Source: Verrucomicrobiota bacterium
GTDB lineage: Bacteria; Verrucomicrobiota; Verrucomicrobiia; Limisphaerales; JADLHS01
Length of the DNA: 5,064 bases
Direction of reading: 5' to 3'
Assembly: GCA_004297495.1 (NCBI GenBank)
Contig: SCTL01000468.1
Coordinates: 1-5,064 of the forward strand
The position numbers and the translations under genes are program-made. This document shows positions 1-5,064 of the stretch, piece by piece; positions within the stretch are counted from its first letter, which is position 1, and each line of letters opens with the position of its first letter. The notes below the pieces were generated by a model. It searched no databases. It worked only from the letters and a program-made list of their open reading frames with translations, and was not told the origin of the DNA.

Positions 1-429
1 CTCGCCGGTGGTGACCGCAACTTTGCGAGACACGGCTGTCGAAAGCGTGGGAATCGTCACATAGCCAGTAGCATAAATCCTTGGGTTAAGATCGGCGGTG
101 ATGGCCACATCATAGTAGCCATCCGGGAAAGTTCGCCGCGGGGCGTGGTACATGCCGTCCGATAACAAGCTCCAGCCGTTGGCACCGCGATCAATGTTGG
201 TCGAGAAGAGCAGCGCGGAAGGATTAAGTTGAGCCAGAGCCTCCTCAATCCCGGCTTCCGACATGGCGAGGGCCGCGTTCCAAGCCTGCGACCGCACGAC
301 GGAGACATGCTGATAGCGCATCAACGTCAAGTAGCTGGCTAACCCGATCCCGAGCAGAGTAATGACCACCATCACGATCAACAGCACACTTCCGTGGTCT
401 CTCTGTGCTCTATATAGGCCAGTCTTCAC
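1..429 (-). CDS. PilX-like pilus assembly protein, 3' end beyond window
   Basis: The frame is open for 143 codons from a GTG at 427-429 to the left edge, so the C-terminus is missing. Residues about 14-36 (GSVLLIVMVVITLLGIGLAS and onward) form one membrane helix after a short basic stretch. It is followed by RSQAWNAALAMSEAGIEEAL at residues 46-65, which resembles the helix-plus-AEA segment of PilX-type minor pilin proteins. There is no Glu at +5 after a Gly cleavage site, so this is not a classical prepilin. The start lies 10 bp after the stop of the PilW-like gene, which supports one transcript. GTG is chosen because it is the only start codon close before the helix; the ribosome site is weak. 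Known of the family: PilX-like proteins sit with PilV and PilW in minor-pilin operons and help start fibre assembly. The role here is inferred. A relative of the same family, in damaged form, lies at 1846-2268 on the other strand. Confidence 0.72.
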   Translation of the reverse strand, partial: MKTGLYRAQRDHGSVLLIVMVVITLLGIGLASYLTLMRYQHVSVVRSQAWNAALAMSEAGIEEALAQLNPSALLFSTNIDRGANGWSLLSDGMYHAPRRTFPDGYYDVAITADLNPRIYATGYVTIPTLSTAVSRKVAVTTGE

Positions 430-439
430 AATTCTTCGG

Positions 440-1033
440 TTACTGTTTATTGCGAAGAACCACTTGAGCCGTTTGTATGCTCTCGGTGTTAGCTTGGTTG
501 CCCAAAATGGTTCGGGAGCATTTCCAGGTCATGTCAATCAACTTGCAGATGCTCAGGTCGTAGGCCCCGGCTGCGTTAGTCGCGGGATAAAAAACATAAG
601 TCCCCCCATTGTTTGGTGTGCGTTGGTAAAGCTCGAAATCCCAGCGGTCGCATTCGGTCAAGTAGATCTGTTCGGGCTGGCCGGCCTTCAGGCACGACAA
701 CGTTCGCGATGTTGCCCTCCAGATGTATGAGATCTGTTTGCCCGCTATCGCGTTCGTCACCGTAAGCAGTCTGGTGGACGCGTTTTTGGTAAACGCGGTC
801 ACTGCTGTCGCCTGGCGGATATCCTGAGACATACGATCGAGCGCGTTGCGGCTCTTCTTGTCCAGTTCAGTGTAATTACTCATGGCCAAGAAACTCCGAC
901 TGCCGAATATCCACAACGAACCGCCTGCCGCCATGAGCATGGAGCCCAGGGCGACGGCGATCATCACCTCGACCAGGGTCATCCCGCGGGCCTGTGTTGC
1001 CCGTGATATCGACTTAATAGAACCTCGGCTCAT
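440..1033 (-). CDS. Prepilin-type protein, PilW/GspJ-like minor pseudopilin
   Basis: This is a 197-residue protein with a short basic leader ending in RG at residues 16-17. The segment MTLVEVMIAVALGSMLMAAG follows from residue 18, which is the type IV prepilin pattern: cleavage after Gly17, Glu at mature position 5, then a hydrophobic assembly helix. The next part (NYTELDKKSRNALDRMSQDI, about 53-72) is an amphipathic continuation typical of PilW/GspJ-like proteins. The remainder is a polar globular domain with four cysteines that could form disulfides outside the membrane. The ATG overlaps the stop of the upstream PilV-like gene by 4 bp (ATGA), indicating translational coupling. The product is expected to be processed by a PilD-type peptidase and placed in the inner membrane as a minor component of a pilus or pseudopilus. 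Whether it serves type IV pili or type II secretion cannot be decided, because no ATPase, secretin or peptidase gene is in the window. Confidence 0.85.
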   Translation of the reverse strand: MSRGSIKSISRATQARGMTLVEVMIAVALGSMLMAAGGSLWIFGSRSFLAMSNYTELDKKSRNALDRMSQDIRQATAVTAFTKNASTRLLTVTNAIAGKQISYIWRATSRTLSCLKAGQPEQIYLTECDRWDFELYQRTPNNGGTYVFYPATNAAGAYDLSICKLIDMTWKCSRTILGNQANTESIQTAQVVLRNKQ

Positions 1034-1551
1034 AGGTTTCCCCAGATATAGTTCTGCATGCCATTGCGCGCGACGCGCGTCCTCATTTCGCGCTTCTGCA
1101 CGATGGCCTTGCTTCCATTGTAGTTGGTCCAGGTCAGGCTAACCGTGATCGTACGCATGTTGGTTCGGTAAGCCTCGGGCAGATCACCGGCGGCGGGCAC
1201 GTTGGCAGTTACATACCCCATGTATTTCGGGCCGCCACCGTTGTTCGTGGCTCCCAAAGGGTCGTAAACTTCCGTGAAGGTGGATTTGAGATAACTGTTC
1301 GTGTTGCCAATCTGTCCCCAGGTGAACAGGCGGATGGCCTCTGTCTTTTGCAGCATAATCTGCGTAGCACGCAGATTCTCGCGCGTGGACTGAATTAGGC
1401 GGAAGCCTGATCTGAAGCCGACGCAAAGCGAAGTGGCCACAAACCCTAAGATCCCTGCAGCAATCAAGACTTCGGCGAAAGTGTATCCTAGCTCGCAGCG
1501 GTTCGCTCGTTCCGGCGCCGCGACTGGCTTGCATTCCAATCCAATTCGCAT
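1030..1551 (-). CDS. Prepilin-type protein, PilV/GspI-like minor pseudopilin
   Basis: From the ATG at 1549-1551 this gives 173 residues. The leader (about 22 residues) ends in CELG, followed by YTFAEVLIAAGILGFVATSL, which has Gly at -1, Glu at +5 and an unbroken hydrophobic helix, as in class III signal peptides of prepilins. Replacement of the usual Phe or Met at +1 by Tyr is tolerated in this family. The C-terminal part is polar and Thr/Asn-rich, ending in NYIWGNL. It is the first gene of the three-gene minus-strand set, and its stop overlaps the next start by 4 bp. The reading frame extends upstream to a TTG at 1603-1605, which would add 18 residues. The ATG is preferred because it gives a leader of ordinary length, but neither start has a clear ribosome site. 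The PilV/GspI label is from position and N-terminus only; the globular domain is too variable to assign by eye. Confidence 0.82.
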   Translation of the reverse strand: MRIGLECKPVAAPERANRCELGYTFAEVLIAAGILGFVATSLCVGFRSGFRLIQSTRENLRATQIMLQKTEAIRLFTWGQIGNTNSYLKSTFTEVYDPLGATNNGGGPKYMGYVTANVPAAGDLPEAYRTNMRTITVSLTWTNYNGSKAIVQKREMRTRVARNGMQNYIWGNL

Positions 1552-1605
1552 AATGTCTGACCAACTTTCTGAGAACGACTTTACTCTCCTCACAATCTTC
1601 AACAA

Positions 1606-1679
1606 TCAGGGCAGGCCACTATTGATTTGCTGGCAGAAGCCGGAATGCGACCCGGGGCAAACGCTTAGTCAGGGCAGGC
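1606..1679. repeat. 11-bp direct repeat pair upstream of pilin operon
   Basis: The sequence TCAGGGCAGGC occurs at 1606-1616 and again at 1669-1679, 63 bp apart (close to six helical turns), and each copy is followed within 1-2 bases by CAC. The pair lies in the gene-poor stretch 1552-1845 upstream of the pilin operon, where its promoter should be. This spacing could suit a dimeric regulator. No convincing sigma-70 or sigma-54 promoter was found nearby, so a regulatory role is only a guess. Confidence 0.3.
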
Positions 1680-1845
1680 GCACCCAAATGATTGCTGAAA
1701 ATGAGATTAAAAGTGGCAGACGGAAGCTGAATCCCGATGGTGAAGCTTAGCGATTCTTGCCGCTCCGTCTTACGATTCAAACCGGGGATGCAAACCCAGT
1801 TCCATACTCACTTTCGAGAACGGCCCGATTCAGGCGCGAATCGTC

Positions 1846-2268
1846 CAAACTCATCGCTCGCGCGTTTGGAACCAAGCCTTGACCGTGGCGGAGGCTGGCG
1901 TCGAGGAATCCTTCGCGCACTTGCACGCGGACGGCAACAACTTCGCCGCCATCAGTTGGACCGCCGCCGTCAAGTTCGGCGGCCAGGGCGTGATCAATGA
2001 CACGGGCGTGGCCTCGAATTTCACTTATCTCGGCCTGCCGACCAATACGAAGGTGGATTACGCCGGCGGTTCCTCCTTCGTCGGCACCATCAATGCCCCG
2101 CAGGCGGCGGTCGGCACGAGCGGGAGCGCTGGGTTCTACGGCGCGATCATCGCCAATTCGTTCTCGGCTACCGGCGGCTCCAATTTTCATTATGATGAAG
2201 CATTGGGTCTCGCTGCAAACAGCGGCAGCAGCGGAATCCTCACCCTCACGTCTTACCGGGAACTGTAA
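1846..2268 (+). pseudogene. Truncated, internally deleted PilX-like/pilus-tip family remnant
   Basis: The open frame from 1846 reads HRSRVWNQALTVAEAGVEES, which aligns without gaps to HVSVVRSQAWNAALAMSEAGIEE-type sequence in the gene at 1-429, sharing RS-x2-WN-x-AL-x3-EAG-x-EE-x2-A-x-L. In that gene a membrane helix precedes this segment; here no helix or start codon precedes it in frame. The first possible start is a TTG at 1879-1881, giving 129 residues. After about 25 residues the protein passes straight into a Gly/Ala/Ser/Asn-rich beta-type region (SNFTYLGLPTNTK, TINAPQAAV, SNFHYDEALG) and ends in SYREL. From memory, such NFHYDEALG...REL ends belong to the C-terminal domain of the same long verrucomicrobial proteins. 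The middle of the protein therefore seems lost, with the frame kept. It could be a decaying paralogue, an assembly collapse, or a short expressed protein; a remnant is the best reading. Confidence 0.6.
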
Positions 2269-2290
2269 CCATTGACCAACGGCACGAGCG

Positions 2291-2422
2291 TCACCGGCGG
2301 TTGCGCGCGGGCCACCACCGCAACGCGACCCACGTCACTTGTTCGGGTCGCATCACCGGGAAAAGATTCCACGAATAGATGGCGATCATGATCAAGAAAG
2401 AGACGAAGGCGAAACTGAACTC
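2291..2422 (-). pseudogene. In-frame 43-codon membrane-like tail after universal stress protein stop
   Basis: Immediately after the TAG (2423-2425) of the universal stress protein, the same frame continues for 43 sense codons to a TGA at 2291-2293. It encodes EFSFAFVSFLIMIAIYSWNL, then a short basic, Trp-rich end (RWWPARNRR). The first part is a plausible membrane helix of about 20 residues and the end is a plausible cytoplasmic positive flank, so it reads like the last helix of a membrane protein. The only in-frame starts are a TTG and an ATG inside the helix, with no ribosome site, so independent translation is unlikely. It may be the 3' scrap of a lost permease gene, or a tail made only when the TAG is read through. 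The parent family is not recognised. Confidence 0.4.
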
Positions 2423-2851
2423 CTATTGCTTTTCCTGCCGGACGAGCAGAACGGGAATGTTCGTCCGATGACGAACTTCGTGAATCGTGCTGCCAAAGAA
2501 AATGTCGCCGATGAGCCGGTGGCCGTGGCTGGTCATGGCGATGAGATCGCACTTGTCCGCTGAGGCCGCCTTCACAATTTCCGTCGGCGGATTTCCGCAG
2601 ACGAGTTGGGTGCTCACCTTGATGCCGCGCGCGCGCATCGTGGCGGCAATTTTCTCCAGGTAGTCGCGGTCGTCCTTCATCTCCTGCGATTCGACGAGCT
2701 TGAGATTGTCGTAATGGCGCGCGGCAAAGCCGTCGGCCACGTGCAAGAGCAGGAGTTCCGAGCCCAGCTTGCGCGCCAGTTCCGTCACGTGCGGAATCAC
2801 GGATTCATCCGCGCGACTGTTCTCAAGGGCAACGAGGATTTTTTGATACAT
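2423..2851 (-). CDS. Universal stress protein (UspA family)
   Basis: This 142-residue protein has the length and order of a single-domain universal stress protein. It starts with a beta strand (MYQKILVALENS), has LLLLHVAD at 33-40, the GNPPTEIVKAA segment at 86-96, and CDLIAMTSHG at 101-110. The nucleotide-binding end follows: Gly110, nine residues, Gly120-Ser121, then NIPVLLVR. In the ATP-binding subgroup the motif is G-x2-G-x9-G-(S/T); here the first Gly is replaced by Thr107 while the other positions are kept, so ATP binding is likely but not certain. These are cytoplasmic dimers that bind ATP or AMP and tune stress and membrane-transport responses. It lies 16 bp after the Nramp transporter stop, probably in the same transcript, so a regulatory or protective role tied to metal uptake is a fair inference. 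No clear ribosome site precedes the ATG. Confidence 0.93.
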   Translation of the reverse strand: MYQKILVALENSRADESVIPHVTELARKLGSELLLLHVADGFAARHYDNLKLVESQEMKDDRDYLEKIAATMRARGIKVSTQLVCGNPPTEIVKAASADKCDLIAMTSHGHRLIGDIFFGSTIHEVRHRTNIPVLLVRQEKQ

Positions 2852-2867
2852 GCGACGTGGGGCGCGT

Positions 2868-4226
2868 TCAACCGAGCCACGAACGTAATTGCTCGAACAA
2901 TAATTTGGCGTTCAACACCATGATGATGAGCGCGGTCGCCCACGCAAGAATTTTGACCCAGAGCGGATTGGCGAATTCGCCCATCTTGCGCCGGTCACTG
3001 GTGAACATGATGAGCGGCACGACGGCGAAGGACAGTTGCAGGCTCAGAACCACCTGACTGAGGATGAGCAATTTTCCCGTGCCGGCGCTGCCGTAAAGCG
3101 CCGTCACGATCACCGCCGGAATGATGGCGATGAGGCGCGTGATGAGCCGGCGCAGCCAGGGTCTCATGCGAAAGCTGAGAAAGCCTTCCATGACGATCTG
3201 TCCGGCGAGCGTGCCGGTGAGCGTGGAATTCTGACCCGACGCCAGCAACGCAAGCGCGAAGAGCACGCTGGCGAACGCCGTGCCTAGGAATGCCGGAAAC
3301 AATTCGTGCGCGCGTTCGATGCTTTCCACGGATTCTCCCGTGCCATGGAACACCGCCGCCGAAACGATGAGAATGGCGGCGTTGATGAAGAGCGCGAACA
3401 TCAGGGCCATCGTGGAATCAATGGTGGCGAACTTGATGGCTTCGCGTTTGCCTGCGCTGGTCTGTTCGTATTTGCGCGTCTGCACGATGGACGAGTGCAG
3501 GTAAAGATTGTGCGGCATCACGGTCGCGCCGAGGATGCCGATGGCGACATAGAGCATCTCCGGATTGCGGATGATTTCGAGTTTAGGCAGGAAACCTCGC
3601 GCGACTTCATGCAGCCGGGGTTGCGAAAGAATGACTTCAATCAGAAAGCAGCCGCCGATCACCGTGATGAGACTGATGACGAGCGCTTCGATGTAGCGAA
3701 AGCCCTTGTTCTGAAGGAAGAGAATGAGCAGGACATCGAGCGCCGTGATGCAAACGCCGTAGATGAGCGGAATTTTGAAAAGCAGATTCAACGCGATGGC
3801 CGAGCCGATGACTTCCGCCAGATCACAGGCGCAAATGGCCACTTCGCAAAGCAGCCAGAGCGTGATGGCGACCGGGCGCGAGTAGTGATCGCGGCACGCC
3901 TGCGCCAGATCGCGTCCGGTCACAATGCCGAGGCGCGCGCACAGCGCCTGCAAGAGAATCGCCATCAGGTTCGAGAGCAGGATGACGCTGAGGAGCGTGT
4001 AACCAAAGCGGCTGCCGCCGGCAAGGTCCGTGGCCCAGTTGCCCGGGTCCATGTAACCGACGGCCACGAGATAGCCCGGGCCGGAGAAGGCCAGCAGCTT
4101 GCGCCAGAACCCGAGCGAGTGCGGCACCGGAATCGTCCGATGGACTTCCTGCAAACTGGCGGCGTCCTGGTCGCGTCGCCAGGCAGGCGGGGATTTTCCC
4201 TCCACATGAACGGAATCTAATTTCAC
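2868..4226 (-). CDS. mntH: Nramp-family divalent metal (Mn2+/Fe2+) transporter, MntH-like
   Basis: This is a 452-residue polytopic inner-membrane protein that should import Mn2+ or Fe2+ with protons. The hallmarks are DPGN at 60-63 in helix 1, EVAICACDLAEVIG at 128-141 in helix 3, NKGFRYIEALV at 173-183, and MPHN at 237-240 in helix 6. The signature GQNSTLTGTLAGQIVMEGFL lies at 331-350. In characterised members the helix-1 Asp and Asn and the helix-6 Met bind the ion, and that Met favours transition metals over Mg2+ or Ca2+, so the substrate class is well supported. About 11 hydrophobic helices are visible, near 46-66, 76-97, 118-139, 143-170, 181-201, 224-247, 270-292, 312-331, 362-379, 385-408 and 423-444. 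A polar N-terminus of about 40 residues precedes helix 1. The start is a GTG at 4224-4226; an in-frame TAA lies four codons upstream and no ribosome site is evident, so a later start such as the GTG at codon 8 is possible. A universal stress protein gene follows. Confidence 0.95.
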   Translation of the reverse strand: MKLDSVHVEGKSPPAWRRDQDAASLQEVHRTIPVPHSLGFWRKLLAFSGPGYLVAVGYMDPGNWATDLAGGSRFGYTLLSVILLSNLMAILLQALCARLGIVTGRDLAQACRDHYSRPVAITLWLLCEVAICACDLAEVIGSAIALNLLFKIPLIYGVCITALDVLLILFLQNKGFRYIEALVISLITVIGGCFLIEVILSQPRLHEVARGFLPKLEIIRNPEMLYVAIGILGATVMPHNLYLHSSIVQTRKYEQTSAGKREAIKFATIDSTMALMFALFINAAILIVSAAVFHGTGESVESIERAHELFPAFLGTAFASVLFALALLASGQNSTLTGTLAGQIVMEGFLSFRMRPWLRRLITRLIAIIPAVIVTALYGSAGTGKLLILSQVVLSLQLSFAVVPLIMFTSDRRKMGEFANPLWVKILAWATALIIMVLNAKLLFEQLRSWLG

Positions 4227-4312
4227 GAAGCGAGATTAGCCGAAGATTGATTTGACGCAAGCAACAAAGTTAGATGCAGCTAAGTTCGACAGTCGCTGGA
4301 AGCTGCCGTCGC

Positions 4313-4339
4313 TGAAGAGTTGGCGGAACCGACTCTTCA
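4313..4339. promoter_or_regulatory. Hairpin in divergent mntH / DUF971 spacer
   Basis: TGAAGAGTTGG (4313-4323) pairs with CCGACTCTTCA (4329-4339) over 11 bp with one G-U pair, around a 5-base loop CGGAA. No T-tract follows on either strand, so it does not look like a terminator. It lies 41 bp before the DUF971 ATG and 86 bp before the mntH start. It may therefore be an operator for a dimeric repressor or a leader RNA structure. The left arm overlaps one copy of a short direct repeat, GTCGCTG, at 4292-4298 and 4308-4314. It does not resemble the MntR or Fur boxes I know. Confidence 0.4.
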
Positions 4340-4380
4340 CCGGGCGTGACGGCTTCCGCGGACTCCTTTAGATTGTGGTC

Positions 4381-4680
4381 ATGCAACCTTTGTCCATCGA
4401 ACAGATAGGAAATGAACTGGCGATCAAGTGGTCGGACGGCGTGGAGAGTTTTATCCCGCTCGAACGGCTGCGCCGTCACTGCCCCTGCGCGGGGTGTCAG
4501 GGCGAGACCGACATTCTTGGGCAGTTACACAAAGGGCCGGACGTGGCGCTTTCCCCTGAGGCGTTTAAGTTGGTGCGGTTCGTGCCGGTGGGCGGTTACG
4601 CCATCCAGCCATTCTGGGCCGACGGCCACAGTTCGGGTCTGCTGTCGTTTGACTATCTGCGAAAGATTGCGGGCAGTTGA
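4381..4680 (+). CDS. DUF971 / GBBH-like N-terminal domain protein (Zn or Fe-S site)
   Basis: This 99-residue protein consists of one DUF971 domain, the same fold as the N-terminal domain of gamma-butyrobetaine hydroxylase. Visible family marks are IKWSDGVESFIPLERLR at 15-31, CPCAGC at 34-39 (C-x-C-x2-C), and WADGHSSGLLSFDYLRKI at 79-96. The three Cys plus His83 match the Cys3-His zinc site known from the human hydroxylase. Stand-alone bacterial members have no settled function; some are linked to Fe-S cluster assembly through fusion or neighbourhood with Mrp/ApbC-type proteins. The ATG at 4381 is preferred; a GTG at 4375 in the same frame would add two residues. No strong ribosome site is seen. 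It is divergent from mntH, so a shared metal-responsive control is possible but unproven. Confidence 0.9.
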   Translation: MQPLSIEQIGNELAIKWSDGVESFIPLERLRRHCPCAGCQGETDILGQLHKGPDVALSPEAFKLVRFVPVGGYAIQPFWADGHSSGLLSFDYLRKIAGS

Positions 4681-4683
4681 GGA

Positions 4684-4715
4684 AACGCCTCCGTTCGTTG
4701 CCGAACGGAGGCGTT
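4684..4715. terminator. Perfect hairpin between convergent genes, likely bidirectional terminator
   Basis: AACGCCTCCGTTCG (4684-4697) and CGAACGGAGGCGTT (4702-4715) are exact inverted copies around the loop TTGC, giving a 14-bp GC-rich stem. It begins 3 bp after the DUF971 stop and lies 35 bp beyond the stop of the converging minus-strand gene, the expected place for a shared terminator. No long T-run follows on the plus strand and only TTT follows on the minus strand, so classical intrinsic termination would be weak; it may mainly block or stabilise the 3' ends. Confidence 0.7.
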
Positions 4716-4750
4716 GTGAAATGTAACGCGTCGAACTTTTTCGCGACCGC

Positions 4751-5064
4751 TCAGTTCGCCATGCGCACGCGGTAGAACCGCACCGTGCCGGCCGCACCCG
4801 TGTCAGAGAATTCGATGTCGCCGCCGGTGCCGGCGTTGGTGGAGATGGCGGACCAACTCCCGTTGAACAAGGTGGTCGAGCGTTCGATCACGTAGCTCTT
4901 GCCGCTGACGCTCGGCCAGCGAACGGTGTAACCGGGCGCGTTGCCTTTGCTGGCGCGGAGCTTCGAGTCAGGATCGTTCGGGTTGGTGCCCGCCTTGTAT
5001 TCCTGCCAGTTGGTCATGCCGTCACCATCGGCGTCCGCGCTGGCGGCGGAGAGGACGTTGTTGA
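4751..5064 (-). CDS. C-terminus of a probable secreted protein with calcium-loop repeat; 5' end beyond window
   Basis: The frame is open from the right edge to the TGA at 4751-4753, about 103 residues, with the start outside the window. An internal ATG at 5017 lies inside a motif and is not a credible start. The visible part opens with ADADGDGMTNWQEYKAGTNP, a D-x-D-x-D-G-x2-N-x2-E loop of the thrombospondin type 3 / EF-hand-like kind that binds Ca2+. It then has a short beta-rich domain: YTVRWPSVSGKSYVIERSTT, a Trp-containing strand, and RFYRVRMAN at the end. This pair of modules is a common C-terminal ending of large extracellular proteins in Verrucomicrobiota, where it probably serves as a fold-stabilising or sorting module. 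The catalytic or binding part is not visible, so no specific function is given. A hairpin at 4684-4715 follows the gene. Confidence 0.75.
   Translation of the reverse strand, partial: NNVLSAASADADGDGMTNWQEYKAGTNPNDPDSKLRASKGNAPGYTVRWPSVSGKSYVIERSTTLFNGSWSAISTNAGTGGDIEFSDTGAAGTVRFYRVRMAN

Noticed and set aside
57..308. Minus-strand open frame with an ATG near 308
   Set aside because: It lies in another frame inside the PilX-like gene, whose frame has a membrane helix and the SEAGIEE motif and stays open to the edge.
1606..1640. Possible sigma-54 promoter for the pilin operon
   Set aside because: TGGCC is present on the minus strand, but the GC element at the required -12 spacing is missing.
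1737..2000. Plus-strand open frame beginning just upstream of the remnant
   Set aside because: It runs through the remnant in a different frame and becomes Arg-rich shadow sequence; no start signal or domain is visible.
1777..2190. Minus-strand open frame opposite the pilin-like remnant
   Set aside because: Its translation shows only low-complexity Arg/Gly/Ala composition, while the plus frame carries recognisable family motifs.
3306..4220. Long plus-strand open frame of 304 codons opposite the transporter gene
   Set aside because: It is antisense to mntH, rich in Arg, Asp, Glu and Ala with no fold-like pattern, and is explained by the GC-biased codons of the real gene.
1..5064. CRISPR array, tRNA or rRNA gene, insertion sequence, toxin-antitoxin or defence system
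   Set aside because: No regularly spaced repeats, cloverleaf, transposase motifs or defence domains could be seen on either strand.

Overview
The window looks like chromosomal DNA from a Verrucomicrobiota bacterium, perhaps a Pedosphaera- or Limisphaerales-like lineage. This rests on protein style, not a search. It has a compact set of prepilin-like genes ending in a SEAGIEE/YREL-type protein. It also has a right-edge protein tail that combines an Asp-rich DGDGMTNWQEY calcium loop with a short beta domain, a combination common in that phylum. Most starts lack a clear Shine-Dalgarno sequence, and several are GTG or TTG.

Left third, minus strand, positions 1-1551: three genes in tandem, two overlapping by 4 bp and the third 10 bp downstream. 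The first two are prepilin-like (PilV-like and PilW/GspJ-like), each with a G/x4-E cleavage site ahead of a hydrophobic helix. The third, cut by the left edge, is PilX-like, with one N-terminal membrane helix. Together they look like a minor-(pseudo)pilin operon that would prime or cap a type IV pilus or type II secretion pseudopilus.

Positions 1846-2268, plus strand: a shortened relative of the PilX-like protein. It has lost its membrane helix and appears to join the SEAG-type N-terminal region directly to the C-terminal domain. It is most likely a gene remnant.

Centre, minus strand, positions 2291-4226: an Nramp-family Mn/Fe transporter (mntH-like) followed after 16 bp by a universal stress protein. 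Directly after the stress-protein stop codon, the same frame stays open for 43 codons and encodes a hydrophobic membrane-like tail, either a gene scrap or a readthrough extension.

Right end: a small DUF971 protein with a Cys3-His metal site is transcribed divergently from mntH. Their shared spacer of about 150 bp contains an 11-bp-stem hairpin. DUF971 then converges on the C-terminus of a large, probably secreted protein that runs off the right edge, with a perfect 14-bp-stem hairpin between them. I found no RNA genes, CRISPR arrays, insertion sequences or clear defence system, and nothing that amounts to a convincing new system. The most unusual items are the internally deleted pilin-like remnant and the tail after the stress-protein stop.
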